Of a stretch of 64,000 nt of DNA, positions 1-9,559 are shown one piece after another. The stretch is from Streptomyces sp. ISL-1. Its GTDB lineage: Bacteria; Actinomycetota; Actinomycetes; Streptomycetales; Streptomycetaceae. Where the stretch lies: NCBI RefSeq assembly GCF_018614585.1, contig NZ_JAGGOI010000004.1:62001-126000 (forward strand). Direction: 5' to 3'. Every line of letters starts with the position of its first letter. Within the stretch, counting starts at the first letter, position 1. The translations under genes and the position numbers were made by a program. The notes beneath the pieces were generated by a model. It did no database searches. It was not told where the DNA came from and saw nothing but the letters and a program-made list of their open reading frames with translations.

Positions 1-2
1 AG

Positions 3-242
3 GACGCCACAGCAACCCGTGCCCTCCGCGCCGCGGGCGAGCAGGGGGTGGCGCTGATGCACTGGGACCTGCCCGCGCAGGACCGCGCCCGGGTGCGCGA
101 GGCGCTGCGCAGGATGGGCCGGGCGCCCGGCGGCGTACGGGCCGTCCTGCTGACCGACGCGACTTACACCGCCCGCGAGGACGAGAAGCGCGGCACGGTC
201 GAGGTGCTGCTCGTGGCTCCGCGTGAGGAGGCCGACCGATGA
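3..242 (+). CDS. C-terminal end of an unidentified protein (5' end outside window)
   Basis: The reading frame is open from the window edge and ends at TGA 240-242, so only the last 79 residues are visible. The tail is rich in Arg and Ala, with a segment reading AVLLTDATYTAREDEKRGTV that could be a beta-alpha unit. No domain is recognisable. The stop overlaps the ATG of the next gene (ATGA, 239-242), so it is the first visible gene of an operon with the zinc-ribbon/KH protein and the vWA protein. It may be a regulatory or enzymatic partner of those two; the window does not show which. Confidence 0.7.
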   Translation, partial: DATATRALRAAGEQGVALMHWDLPAQDRARVREALRRMGRAPGGVRAVLLTDATYTAREDEKRGTVEVLLVAPREEADR

Positions 243-1519
243 CCCAGCACGCTCCGGTCGTACCGGTGACCCTTGATCTGCGGGAGTTCCGGCGCGCCCC
301 CCGCTCCACGGACGAGTGCCTGGCGCTGTGGGAGCGCCTGGAACCGGCCGTGCTGACGCTGGACCCGCTGGCCGGGCCCCGGGTCCGGTTCGATCTGGGC
401 GACGAGGGCGAGGTCGGGGTCTGGTTCCTCGACCCGGCCACGGCGCCACGGCCGCTCGGCGCCGCCACGCGATTCGCGATCCGGGGTGTCCTGGAGCCCC
501 CCGAGATCCGGCATGCCTGCACCACCTGCCGGGCGGCACGCACCACCACCTACGCGCCGTACAAGTGCCCGGGCTGCGACGAGGGCCAGCGCATGGGCCG
601 CGTCTGCGAGGCGCACGCCGTCTTCCTGGACGGCAGCCTGCGCGCATCCTGCCCCAGCCACACTCCCGCGTGCCGGTGCGGCACGAAGGCGGTCGCCTGG
701 TGCGGCGGCCCGAACTGCCGTACCCGCAAGGCATGGTGCGAGACGCATTTGCGCCGTCATCCCGGCGATCCAACCGTCGCCTACTGCGAGGACTGCTACG
801 CCGAGCGCTTCCCGGCGTGCGAGCACGAGCGCTGCACCGGCAGCGGCTACATCCGCTGCGAGCACCGCACGCTCTCGGCGATGAAGCCGTGCGGTCGCCG
901 CATCTGCACCGAGCACGCCCGGCGCTGGCAGGTATACGGCTCCTACAACCGGGGCCTGGCCCTGTGCACCCCGCACCACCAGCAGCTGTCCTCGACCTCG
1001 CCCGAGGGTCTGATCGACATGATCCTGGCCGGCACGGTGGCCCGCAGCGGCCGGGGCAGGTCGGCGACCCGCCGCCGGGTGCAGCTGCCGCGCATCAGCA
1101 TCGTGCGACACATCCTGATCAACACTCGCAGGACCGTGCTCGACATGGAGGCCATCGACCGCCTCTTCACCACCCTCGAACAGGGCCTGAGCGGCCGCAC
1201 TCCGCGGGACACGAACCTCTCGACCGCCCTGGACCTGCTCGCCGGGCACCGCGCATCACGACACGAGGACATCGAGCGGTTCCGGGAGCAGCACGTCGAA
1301 GGGCGCGGTCACTACGACCGCCTGTTGCAGGAGCTGCGCCGCGGCGGCCGGCACGAACTCGCCAGCGCCGTGGAGTTCTCCGACTTCCGGCCGCGCAGCC
1401 GGATCCTGTTCGTCCGGGTACCGGAACACCTCCAGGGCGTCTTCCGGGGGAAGGGCGGTTCGTCCGTCAGGCAACTGGAGCAACGCGTAGGCGTGAAGAT
1501 TCAAGTGGAGCGCGGATGA
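239..1519 (+). CDS. Cysteine-rich zinc-ribbon protein with C-terminal KH-like domain
   Basis: The product has 426 residues. Residues 94-243 hold about 20 Cys and several His in repeated CxxC, CxC and CxxH groupings (for example CTTC at 94-97, CPGC at 110-113, CRC at 145-147, CEDC at 183-186), as expected of several zinc ribbons. The C-terminal 35 residues read like the core of a type I KH domain: ILFVRVPEHLQGVF, then the GKGG loop (404-407), then VRQLEQRVGVKIQV. I infer a zinc-stabilised RNA- or ssDNA-binding protein; its partner is unknown. The start overlaps the upstream stop (ATGA), and the stop overlaps the next start (ATGA at 1516). Translational coupling with the vWA gene suggests a joint role. 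No family name is recognised for the full architecture. Confidence 0.75.
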   Translation: MTQHAPVVPVTLDLREFRRAPRSTDECLALWERLEPAVLTLDPLAGPRVRFDLGDEGEVGVWFLDPATAPRPLGAATRFAIRGVLEPPEIRHACTTCRAARTTTYAPYKCPGCDEGQRMGRVCEAHAVFLDGSLRASCPSHTPACRCGTKAVAWCGGPNCRTRKAWCETHLRRHPGDPTVAYCEDCYAERFPACEHERCTGSGYIRCEHRTLSAMKPCGRRICTEHARRWQVYGSYNRGLALCTPHHQQLSSTSPEGLIDMILAGTVARSGRGRSATRRRVQLPRISIVRHILINTRRTVLDMEAIDRLFTTLEQGLSGRTPRDTNLSTALDLLAGHRASRHEDIERFREQHVEGRGHYDRLLQELRRGGRHELASAVEFSDFRPRSRILFVRVPEHLQGVFRGKGGSSVRQLEQRVGVKIQVERG

Positions 1520-3510
1520 CTGCCTTCAAGCTCTCGGCGGCCGACACCCGGCTCGTCACGGCGACCGGCCCGGGCCTGGTCGCCGACAACCGGTTCGCCG
1601 TCTCCCCGTCCCGGCTGACGGACGAGTCGGCGGGCGTCCTGAAGGTGCACGACACCGGCGGCACCCGTTCGGTGGCGGTACGACTGCTGCCCGCACCCGG
1701 CGTCCCCGCCGACGTGGTGGTGGTCCCCGCCGCCTTGGTCCATGAGCACCGCGTCACGCCCGAGGAGGGCTGGGAGCTGGTGTCGGCGGACGCGATCACC
1801 CCCGGTGTACTGGAACTCGAACTACCTCCGGGCCCGTCCCTCGACGAAGCCACGACGGTGCTGCACGGCGCCCCGCTCCTCTGCGGCCACGTTTTCGCCC
1901 ACGGCTTCGAGACGTCCCCCGACGTCTGGATCGACGCCTCCAGCACCCTCTTCCGGGTACGCCAGGCCCTGGACCACGGCGGCCGGCCCCTGCGCGGCCT
2001 TTTCCGTATCGGCCCGGAGACCCGGCTGACCCTCTTCGCGCCGGGCGAGCGCAGCGGTGTGGACATCGTCGTGCTGGCGGACTGCAGCGGCTCCATGAGC
2101 ATCGAGGACATCCCCGCGGTGCCCAGCGACGGGGACAAATGGCTCAGCCGTCTGCGCACGAGCGCCACCATCTCCCGCATGAACGCCCTCAAGGACGCAC
2201 TCGGCGCCATGATCGATGCCCGGATGCGTTACGACGGCGTGGGTACCCGTTTCGCCCTGGTCCGCTTCGACCACGACCACGAACCGATGTTCCCCAGCCG
2301 ATGGGGCATGGAGGAGGTCTCGGACGCCCACTCCGTCCAACGCCTGCGCGAGGCCGTGTCCCTCCTCAACTACCGCCAGTCGGGCACGGACATCGGCAAG
2401 GCGCTGCACAAGGCCGGTGAACTCCTCCACCGCTACGGCGTCCCCGGCAACGAGCGCCTCGTCGTCCTGGTCAGCGACGGCGCGCACTACGCGCCGATCC
2501 CCGACGAACGCAGCGGCGAGTCCGTCTCCGGCACCCAGGACCCGGTGTCGCTCATGGAGGACCTGCACGCGGGCCTGGGCATTCGCCTGCACGTGGTCGG
2601 CATCAGCGACGAGGCCCTGTTCGACCGCTGGTGGCAGGCGCAGCGGCACCGCCCCGGCTGGACCCCGCAGGCCCACGAGAGCATGGTGCCCAACCACCGG
2701 ATGCTGGGCGAGCTGGTGACCGTCGCGGGCGGCGACCGGCAGCGCATCGGCGGCCTGGACGTCCTGGAGAAGTACTTCGCCGAGCTGGGCAGCGGAGTCG
2801 TACGAGCCGTGGGCCGCCCGGCCCGCCCCCGCCTGCCCGCACTTCAGCTCACCCCCGAGCAGCTGGCCGCCAAGCCCCAGCGCCGCGCCGCAACCGACCC
2901 CCGGCAACGCCGCACCTGGGAAGCAGCGGCCGAGGACGCTCTGGTCGCCTACAGCAGGGTCTGCGAGGCATCGCGGGCCCGCCTCGGCTACCAGCTCCTC
3001 CGCTCCTCACCGCCCGACGACTTCGCCCGCCTGCGCCGCCAGTGCGCCGACCGGGCCGACTTCACGGCCTGGCTGTCGGTGGCGTACCAGGTCTTCAACG
3101 AGCGCCTGCACACCCCCCTGCGCATTCCCAAGAAGGATCCCGCGAAGGTACTGGACCTGCCTCAGCTCGCGGCACCCTTCTGGGACGGCCGCATGTCCCA
3201 GCTGCACGAACTGCGCAACTTCTACCACCACGACCGTGACATGGCGGAGCGCGCCGAGCGGAACCGCATCGCGGGCGGCATCATCCAAAAGCACACGGGC
3301 AGCTACGCCCCGCTAGAAGACGACGCCGGCGCCTGGCGCGCGCTGCAACTGGGTCTGGTGCGCGACCTGGCGGCCCTTCTCAACGAGGCCCACGCGATAC
3401 TCGACGCGGCCCCCGACCCGGAGGCGGCACCGGAGGAACCCCCAGCCGCTGCGCGGGTTGGTCCGGCCGCGGCGGGCGGGATCCGCATCAAATCGCAGGG
3501 CTACGACTGA
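1516..3510 (+). CDS. von Willebrand factor type A domain protein
   Basis: The product has 664 residues from the ATG that overlaps the upstream stop; the same frame stays open further upstream, but that stretch lies inside the previous gene. The vWA fold spans roughly residues 180-400, with a canonical MIDAS DxSxS motif (DCSGS, 189-193), the TDIGKAL threonine loop and a later SDG aspartate. Metal binding should therefore be intact. There is no signal peptide, so it is probably cytoplasmic. The C-terminal 260 residues are charged, mostly helical and unassigned. In other bacteria such proteins pair with MoxR-type AAA+ ATPases or act in conflict systems; no AAA+ gene is visible here, although the operon starts outside the window. 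Function beyond protein-protein assembly is inference. Confidence 0.85.
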   Translation: MTAFKLSAADTRLVTATGPGLVADNRFAVSPSRLTDESAGVLKVHDTGGTRSVAVRLLPAPGVPADVVVVPAALVHEHRVTPEEGWELVSADAITPGVLELELPPGPSLDEATTVLHGAPLLCGHVFAHGFETSPDVWIDASSTLFRVRQALDHGGRPLRGLFRIGPETRLTLFAPGERSGVDIVVLADCSGSMSIEDIPAVPSDGDKWLSRLRTSATISRMNALKDALGAMIDARMRYDGVGTRFALVRFDHDHEPMFPSRWGMEEVSDAHSVQRLREAVSLLNYRQSGTDIGKALHKAGELLHRYGVPGNERLVVLVSDGAHYAPIPDERSGESVSGTQDPVSLMEDLHAGLGIRLHVVGISDEALFDRWWQAQRHRPGWTPQAHESMVPNHRMLGELVTVAGGDRQRIGGLDVLEKYFAELGSGVVRAVGRPARPRLPALQLTPEQLAAKPQRRAATDPRQRRTWEAAAEDALVAYSRVCEASRARLGYQLLRSSPPDDFARLRRQCADRADFTAWLSVAYQVFNERLHTPLRIPKKDPAKVLDLPQLAAPFWDGRMSQLHELRNFYHHDRDMAERAERNRIAGGIIQKHTGSYAPLEDDAGAWRALQLGLVRDLAALLNEAHAILDAAPDPEAAPEEPPAAARVGPAAAGGIRIKSQGYD

Positions 3511-3512
3511 TC

Positions 3513-3790
3513 CCGAACTCGCGCCACACCACTTTGCCCGGTGACCGCTCCCCGAGCCCCACCTGTCGCTCAACGCGGCCACGAGCAACAACCCGCGCCC
3601 GCCTTCGTCGGGCTCGTCGGCGACACGCGGCACTCCGGTGCCGCTGTCGTGCACTTCCACACGCAGTACGTCACCGTCGTACCGCACGCGCAGCAGGAAG
3701 CCGCGGCTGGGTGGTGCGCCGTGCAGCAGGGCGTTGTTCCTCAGCTCGCTGACGCATACGGGCCGGTCCTCGGCCCGCTCCCACCCCCCA
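3513..3790 (-). pseudogene. Remnant of RsbW-like ATP-binding anti-sigma/regulatory protein
   Basis: Read leftward, the segment gives the C-terminal half of an HATPase_c regulator: N-box-like VSELRNNALLHG, then VEVHDSGTGVP (G1 box), then GGRGLLLVAALSDRWG (G2 box). About 50-60 N-terminal residues normal for the family are missing. Near 3551-3565 one G is lost from a run; restoring it would continue the family-typical tail LGERSPGKVVWREFG in the neighbouring frame. The truncation and the frameshift together mark a decayed gene. Its 3' end nearly abuts the vWA gene in convergent orientation. Confidence 0.8.
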
Positions 3791-3844
3791 AATGAGGAGT
3801 TCCGGCGAGACGGGACCCTTGCCCGGCGTCCGGATGCCCCCTAT

Positions 3845-4122
3845 GGCGGGGGTCGTGCGGGTGCGGGCCTGACCAGGTTGAAGATCTCTCGGGCGGCATA
3901 GCGTTTGAGACATCGGATGATCTCGCGTCGGGTCTTGCCCTCCTTGATGCGGCGCTCCTAGTAGTCCTGGGTGCGCGGGTCGTAGCGCCGGCGGGTCTGC
4001 ACGATCCGGTAGAGGGCCGCATTGGCCTGCCGGTCGCCACCACGGTTTAGCCGGCGGTACTGCTGACGGGCCGAGGAGTACTCGATGGGGCTGACCCCGC
4101 ACAGCGCGGCGAAGGACGCCTC
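3845..4122 (-). pseudogene. IS110-family transposase remnant (C-terminal part)
   Basis: Read leftward it encodes the C-terminal Transposase_20-type region: [40 protein letters not shown], then an in-frame TAG (at about 3958-3961) before ERRIKEGKTRREIIRCLKRY. The catalytic N-terminal part is absent; homology stops abruptly at about 4122, where an IS30-type fragment begins. It is a dead insertion-sequence scar. Confidence 0.8.
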
Positions 4123-4320
4123 GCATGGCCGCCCACCGGGCGTTCACCCTGGCCACGGACATCCCGGTCTACTTCTGCGAGCCGGCCAGCCCCTGGCAGC
4201 GCGGCTCGAACGAAAACACCAACGGCCTGCTGCGGCAGTACTTCCCCAAGGACACCGACCTGTCCGTCCACACCCGCGAGCACCTCGACGCCGTCGCCGC
4301 CGAGCTCAACAGCCGCCCAC
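4123..4320 (+). mobile_element. IS30-family transposase fragment
   Basis: The frame reads [20 protein letters not shown], then [20 protein letters not shown], then [20 protein letters not shown]. This is the C-terminal integrase-core segment of IS30-type transposases; the Glu of the DDE triad lies in NENTNG. Both ends are abrupt: the usual GTE lead-in and the KTLGW-type tail are missing. The fragment is fused directly to IS110 debris on its left and to unassigned sequence on its right. Confidence 0.8.
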
Positions 4321-4499
4321 GCAGGAGTGGCGTTCTTCGAAGCCGGCCACCAAGCAGCACAGGAGGCGAAGGTCCACTCAAGCAAGGACCCGGTCCGGGG
4401 AACAGCATCGATCATGATCCGGACCATTCTCGGGCCAGCGACCCCACCAAGGTCTCGACGGGCGCTATTTGCGCTGGTCAGCGATGCGCTGCCGCCGTA

Positions 4500-4560
4500 C
4501 CACCAGCGGACGAAGAACCTGCTGGTGTCGTACTCCCCGAAGAAGTTGGGGTTCTTCTAG
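4500..4560 (+). repeat. 61-bp direct repeat, copy 1
   Basis: This is near-identical (57 of 61 bases) to 33240-33300, in the same orientation. It contains a hairpin (CCAGC...GCTGG arms around ACGAAGAAC) and a second GAAGAA/TTCTTC hairpin, and ends in TAG. Read as codons ending at that TAG it gives [16 protein letters not shown]. Three of the four differences between copies are then synonymous and one is R/Q. A GC-rich inverted repeat (AAGGGCG at 4569-4575, CGCCCTT at 4607-4613) follows the stop. Confidence 0.8.
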
Positions 4561-4670
4561 ATACAGAAAAGGGCGCCTGCCCAGGGCGATGCCCGCGGGC
4601 GAAACACGCCCTTACTCCCGATGTCCCACCAGTGTGGACCTGGATGCTCTGCCCGGCTTGTGTGGGCGCC

Positions 4671-4700
4671 GGTGCCGGGGCGGACTGTCGCCCCGGCACC
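4671..4700 (-). terminator. Hairpin terminator after the TPR-like gene
   Basis: A perfect 12-bp stem (GGTGCCGGGGCG / CGCCCCGGCACC) with a 6-nt loop sits 7 bp beyond the stop of the leftward gene ending at 4707. There is no U-tract, which is usual for Streptomyces. Confidence 0.75.
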
Positions 4701-4706
4701 GCCGCG

Positions 4707-7646
4707 TCACTCCTCGTCGCGCAGCCGCGCCGCCAAGGAGATCAGCGGCTCGGTCTCCTCGGTGTGGCCCAGGGCGGTCAGGCGGGAGACCGCAGCGTCG
4801 AGGCGGGTGAGGGCGGGGGCGGGGCGTTCCAGGTAGAGACCCTCCACGGCGCCCGCCAGGCGGACGCACTCGGCCCACTCGCCGGCGCCTTCGTCCTCCC
4901 GTCCCGGCTCGCCGAACAGGGCAAGGGCCTTCTCCAGGGCGGCCAGTGCGTCCTCGTACTCGCCTGCGTAGGCGTTGACTCTCCCGTGTTCGTAGGCCAG
5001 TGCCGTTTCCAGGGCACGGCCCTGGGCCTCGTATTCGGCAGCGCGGGCCTCGTCGGCTATCCGGCCCGCGTCGGCGAGAAAGGCGAGGGCGCCGGCCAGG
5101 CCGTCGGAGCCCTGCTGCTGGGCCTGGAGACGGGCGAGTTCGCGCAGGCAGTTGCTGAGCTGCTCATAACGCGGGGCCTGTGCGTGGGCGGCGAGTGCCT
5201 GGTCCGCGACTTCGCGGGCCCGACCGAATTCGCCGGACTCGCCGAGGAGTACGGCGGTCTCCGCGGCGATCATGGCGTGGCTCCCCATGTCGTCGTCCCA
5301 GCCGGACGACTCGCCCGCCAGAGTGACGAACTCCGCCGTGGCCGCCTTGAGGTCCTCCCCCGCGTGCAGCGCGCGGGCGCGGGTCAGGCGCAGCTGAGCG
5401 ACGAGCCGGTTGTCCAACTCTCCGGCGGCGACGTCCGGTTCGGCCAGAAGGGAGTCGATCAGAGCGATGCAGTCCTCGACACGGCCCAGGTCGAGGCTGA
5501 GCCGGGCCGCGTTGCTGTAGGTGCAGAACGCATCAGTCCGGCTGCCGCGGCGAAGGTCCGCCTCCGCGGAGCGCGTCAGGTGCCGCAGTGCCTCGTCGGG
5601 GCGGCCCAGGTGCATGCAGGCCTCGGCCAGATCACCGTGAAGGCGGGTGGTGTCGACGGTCTCGGCCGGCCAGTCGGCGGCCAGCCGCAAGCCCTCGGCG
5701 AGGTCCGCGTATGCGGCCTGCGCGTCCCGGAGGCCGAACTGGAACCGGCCGCGCAGTCCGAGCGTACGGGGCAAGTGCCAGGCGGGGCCGTGCGCCTTCA
5801 ACCGGTCGAGCAGGGCGTCGATCTCGGTGACCGCGGCGGGCAGGTCGCCGGAGAGGGCGTAGGTGCTGGCCCGCAGCAGCAGGGCGCCGGAGATCTGCCC
5901 GGCGATGTCGTGCCGGGTGGCGAACGCGTGCAACTGGTCCACCTCGGCGAACACCGGCGCGACCTGCTCCTCGCTGCCCGAGTTCTGCAGGCGCAGGGCG
6001 AGCGCGGTCACCCGCAGCCGCAGCAGGCGGGCCTCCTGGTACGGAGCGAGGCCGGGCGTCTCGTCGTGGAGGCGGACCAGGGACGCGTGCGCGGCGATCA
6101 GCGCGGCGGCCTTCGCCTCGGCTCCGTCGGCGCCCTCCGCTGGAATCTCAGCGATGGCGAGCAGGGCGCAGGCACGGGAGAGCGCCGCATGACCCGGCTC
6201 CCCGGCGTCGTCGTACAGGGCCGCGGCCTCCTCGTGGAGGGCGGCGGCGTCGGTGAACTCGTCCTTCTCGCCCGCCCGGTTCGCCTCTTCGGCCAGCAGG
6301 TCCGCGCGCAGCTGCACGAGCGGGCCCACGGCCGGATCGTCAGGGTGGGTGTAGTCGCGGGCGGCCATGAGCGTGCGCAGCCGCGCCCAGCAGGCATGTG
6401 CGTCCGGGTGCCCCTGCTCGTCCAACGTCCTGGCTTGGAGGATGAGTTCGGACAGCGTGTCGGGGACGGCGGCGCCTGCACGGGCAGCGGGCGCGGCAAC
6501 CGGTGCCGCCGGTGCCACGTCGTCGAGGCTGCGGGAGCGCAGCGTCAGTTCCAGCGCCTCCCGGAGCGGGGCACTCTCGAGGCGGGCCCTGCGGCGGTCA
6601 GTGTGGGCCGTGGTTCCGTTGCGGGCGTCGAAGCGGGCGGCGAGGTCGTCGGCGCGGCCGCGGACCTCGGCGCGCAGGCCGGCCACCGTCCAGGTGCGGC
6701 CCGCATACCCGGCGGCGGGCAGTTCGCCGTGGCCGAGGAGCTCGACGCGCTGGAGGAGGACCTCCACGCCGGTGAGGAAGCCGAGCAGGTCCAGCGGCGA
6801 GTCGACCTCCTCGAACAGGTTCCGGTTCTCGGCGAGCAGTTCCAGGCCGCGTGCCTCGTTGCCGGTCAGCGCGCAGAACTCCAGGTGCCGGCCGACCTCC
6901 TGGGACATCGAGGCGTTGCGGCGGCAGCTGCGGTAGCCGGCGAGGTGCAGTTCGCGGGCCCGGTCGGTGCGGCCGGTGCGCAGCAGGGGCAACAGCGCGT
7001 ACGAGACAGAGCGAGCCGGCTCCTCCTGGCAGGATTCCTTCCCGGCCAGGACGGGCTCCCAGGCGCTGAGCGCCCGCTCGTCGTCGCCCGCCGTGAGGTG
7101 GTACTGGGCGCGCTCGCAGATCTCGCAGGCCTCGCAGTCGCTGAACCTGGTGCGGCTGCGGCCCGCCCACAGCTCGTAGGCGAGGGTGGTGTCCTCGCCG
7201 ACGTGGGCGGCTAGCTGGTACGCCTGTCCGTAGTAGGGCTGGAGGCCGAGGTCGGCCTTCTCGTACCGGTCGCGCATCTCCTTCGTCCACTGGTGCAGGC
7301 TGGCCAGCGGTATCTCGGGCAGCGCGCGCAGCGCGTTGGCCACCCACTTGAACCGCCAGAACAGCATGTGGCGCAGGCGCTCGTCGAAGACGTCGGGCTG
7401 CTCGTCGAAGAGGGTGAGCAGACGGGCGAAGACGACGGGCGACTTCCGGGGTTCGGAGCCGTAGGTGTACGCCTCCTGGAGTTCGAAGAGCGCGTGGACG
7501 AGCGGGACGGATTCCGCGAACTGCTCGGCGGCGTCGACGAGTTCCTCAGCGGTGACCGTGCGGGTGCGGCCGTAGGGACGCCCGTCGTTCTCCCGGAGCG
7601 CCTGGAACAGCTCGTCTGTGTTCTGGGGATGGGGTGCGGTCGGCAT
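4707..7646 (-). CDS. Large tetratricopeptide-like repeat protein linked to HSP90 homologue
   Basis: The product has 979 residues. I place the start at ATG 7646 ([20 protein letters not shown]), 2 bp past the HSP90 stop, rather than at the longer frame that runs through the HSP90 gene. The protein is almost entirely helical, with repeated TPR-like units such as [36 protein letters not shown] and AAADYx-type helices. A small Cys cluster, CEACEIC, lies near residue 180. It is predicted to be cytoplasmic, with no signal or membrane segment. It is cotranscribed with the HSP90-type ATPase, and TPR proteins are classical HSP90 co-chaperones, so a client-adaptor or co-chaperone role is a reasonable inference. 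The exact client is unknown. Confidence 0.8.
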   Translation of the reverse strand: MPTAPHPQNTDELFQALRENDGRPYGRTRTVTAEELVDAAEQFAESVPLVHALFELQEAYTYGSEPRKSPVVFARLLTLFDEQPDVFDERLRHMLFWRFKWVANALRALPEIPLASLHQWTKEMRDRYEKADLGLQPYYGQAYQLAAHVGEDTTLAYELWAGRSRTRFSDCEACEICERAQYHLTAGDDERALSAWEPVLAGKESCQEEPARSVSYALLPLLRTGRTDRARELHLAGYRSCRRNASMSQEVGRHLEFCALTGNEARGLELLAENRNLFEEVDSPLDLLGFLTGVEVLLQRVELLGHGELPAAGYAGRTWTVAGLRAEVRGRADDLAARFDARNGTTAHTDRRRARLESAPLREALELTLRSRSLDDVAPAAPVAAPAARAGAAVPDTLSELILQARTLDEQGHPDAHACWARLRTLMAARDYTHPDDPAVGPLVQLRADLLAEEANRAGEKDEFTDAAALHEEAAALYDDAGEPGHAALSRACALLAIAEIPAEGADGAEAKAAALIAAHASLVRLHDETPGLAPYQEARLLRLRVTALALRLQNSGSEEQVAPVFAEVDQLHAFATRHDIAGQISGALLLRASTYALSGDLPAAVTEIDALLDRLKAHGPAWHLPRTLGLRGRFQFGLRDAQAAYADLAEGLRLAADWPAETVDTTRLHGDLAEACMHLGRPDEALRHLTRSAEADLRRGSRTDAFCTYSNAARLSLDLGRVEDCIALIDSLLAEPDVAAGELDNRLVAQLRLTRARALHAGEDLKAATAEFVTLAGESSGWDDDMGSHAMIAAETAVLLGESGEFGRAREVADQALAAHAQAPRYEQLSNCLRELARLQAQQQGSDGLAGALAFLADAGRIADEARAAEYEAQGRALETALAYEHGRVNAYAGEYEDALAALEKALALFGEPGREDEGAGEWAECVRLAGAVEGLYLERPAPALTRLDAAVSRLTALGHTEETEPLISLAARLRDEE

Positions 7647-7648
7647 CG

Positions 7649-9496
7649 TCAGCTGTCCTTGCGCAGGGCGTGGGCGAGAAGGTCGAGGAAGGAGCGGTTG
7701 ATGAGGCTCGATTCGGAGGGCCTCAGCGGGCGCCGGGACAGCATCGCGGCCTGCCCGTAGAGGGCTTCGGCGCTGGTGCGGGCCAGCTCGGTCGCGTCGA
7801 TGGCGACGGCGGCGCGGACCAGCGGGTTGAGCTGGTTGAGGATCAACTGGGCCCGCGGTGCCTCTTGCCGCAGGGCGCCGAGGATGTCGCCCCACAGGCC
7901 GCCCTCCTGCTCACGGGCGAGCTGGGAGCGGGTGCGCTCGTGCCGGGCCTCGCGGCTGTCCACCAGGAGGGCGGGTGCGGAGGCGGGCTGAAAGGTGCGC
8001 AACGCGACGTCGCAGTCGAAGACGGCGAGGGCGTCGCGGGCCAGGGCGAGGTAGGCCGCGGCGGCCAGTTCCGTCTCCCGGTCGACGGGGTCGAGGTGGG
8101 CGGTGAGGGTCGCCGGGTCGAGGTCGGCGACGCTGACCTCGGGCCTGATCTCGGGCAGCCGGTGAACCAGCTCACGGTCGTAGGTGTAGCCGCCGTTGAC
8201 GACGCCGAGCCCGGCGGCCGAGGCGATCGCCGCGACTTGCCGGAACTCCTCCACGCTGGACGTCACGAGCACGGTGCGGTGGGTGCGCGCGAACTCATCG
8301 AGGGTGGTGTGCCCGTCGGTGGTCTCGAACGGCAGCCAGGGCAGCAGCATCCGCAGGATTTCGTCGTCGTGCACCGCGAGCGACTTCACGGCCAGATGGT
8401 GGGCCTGGAGGAAGCGGGCGAGCAGGTCCGGGTCGCTGGCGGCGGCCCGGGCGATCCACGCGCGCAGCCGCTCGGCCAGGGCGTCGCGGACGGCAGCGAG
8501 GGTGTCGTCCTCGTACAAGGACTCGCGGGACGCCGTCGGGCGCAGGCTCTCGGCGTCGACGACGCAGCGGACGAAGAAGGCCCACTCGGGCAGTATCTCC
8601 TCGGCCTGCTCGGACAGCAGCATGCCCTTGACGTGCACGCGGTGGCCGTGACGGCGCCCGGCCGGCACCGCCTCGGGCAGCACGCACGCGATGCCCTTCA
8701 GGCCCACGGCCGGCAGGTCCAGCTCGATGGTGTCCAGCGGCGTGAACCCGAAAACCTCCTCGCCGTACGCGGCCAGCGCACGGGATCGGGCTCCCGGCGT
8801 GGGGTACGTACGCGCCCAGGGTGCCGACTCGGGGTTGACGGACGCGCCTGGGCTGCCCGTGCCGTCGTCGAAGGTCACCGGGTGGCGCAGCAGGGAGCCG
8901 AAGTGCCGGGCCAACGCGTGAACCTGCTCCGGGCGGGTCCACTCGCCCGCGTCGGTGCGCGGCGTCAGCGTGACGGTGGTGCCGGGCCGGGGGCGGGCGG
9001 AGGCGGGCAGGGTGCGGACGGTGTAGCTGCCGTCGCCGCGTCCCCGCCACTCCACGGCGGGGGCGTCGGGAGTGCTGGCGGAACGGCTCAGGACGTGGAT
9101 CTCGTCCGCGACCAGGAAGCAGGAGAGCAGGCCGATTCCGAACTGGCCGATGAAGTCCCCGCGTTGCTCGGCGATCCGCTCGGCGCGCTTGCTGCTGCGG
9201 CCGATCGTGGCGAGGAAGGTGTGCACGTCGGCCTCGGTGAGACCGACGCCGTCGTCCTCGACGCGTACCACCGAACCGTCGGCGTACAGGCGGATGCCGA
9301 AGGCGTCGACGGGCGCGGCAGGTTCGAGGCCGCGCCGGGCGGTCAGCGCGTCCACCGCGTTCTGCATCAGTTCGCGCAGGTAGACGCGAGGGCTGGAGTA
9401 GAGGTGGTGGGAGAGGAGGTCGACGAGGCCGCGCAGATCCACCTGGAAGGTGCGGTCGGCGCCGGCCGGGTCGACGGCGGTGTCGGGAAGAGTCAT
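7649..9496 (-). CDS. htpG: HSP90-family molecular chaperone (HtpG-like)
   Basis: The product has 615 residues with an N-terminal GHKL ATPase. RELMQNAVDAL is the N-box that holds the Mg-ATP, EDDGVGLTEADV is the nucleotide-binding DxGxG motif (canonical DNGIGM), and GQFGIGLLSCF is the lid/glycine motif. A middle domain (RESLYEDD corresponds to the SREDLP-type region) and a helical C-terminus follow. Slightly short for HtpG, it belongs to the divergent actinobacterial branch. It is an ATP-driven cytosolic chaperone. The gene lies 63 bp downstream of the DUF4034-like gene and 2 bp upstream of the TPR-like gene, making a three-gene unit. Confidence 0.9.
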   Translation of the reverse strand: MTLPDTAVDPAGADRTFQVDLRGLVDLLSHHLYSSPRVYLRELMQNAVDALTARRGLEPAAPVDAFGIRLYADGSVVRVEDDGVGLTEADVHTFLATIGRSSKRAERIAEQRGDFIGQFGIGLLSCFLVADEIHVLSRSASTPDAPAVEWRGRGDGSYTVRTLPASARPRPGTTVTLTPRTDAGEWTRPEQVHALARHFGSLLRHPVTFDDGTGSPGASVNPESAPWARTYPTPGARSRALAAYGEEVFGFTPLDTIELDLPAVGLKGIACVLPEAVPAGRRHGHRVHVKGMLLSEQAEEILPEWAFFVRCVVDAESLRPTASRESLYEDDTLAAVRDALAERLRAWIARAAASDPDLLARFLQAHHLAVKSLAVHDDEILRMLLPWLPFETTDGHTTLDEFARTHRTVLVTSSVEEFRQVAAIASAAGLGVVNGGYTYDRELVHRLPEIRPEVSVADLDPATLTAHLDPVDRETELAAAAYLALARDALAVFDCDVALRTFQPASAPALLVDSREARHERTRSQLAREQEGGLWGDILGALRQEAPRAQLILNQLNPLVRAAVAIDATELARTSAEALYGQAAMLSRRPLRPSESSLINRSFLDLLAHALRKDS

Positions 9497-9559
9497 CAGG
9501 CAGTCCGGAGTGGGAGGGGCGACGGGTGGCTGGCAGGCGGCACCGGGGCCGGCGGGTGC

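Noticed and set aside
4125..7214. 1029-codon open frame on the plus strand
   Set aside because: It lies antisense to the TPR-like gene in a GC-rich region, is low in hydrophobic residues and has no motif; a shadow frame, although its first part is the real IS30 fragment.
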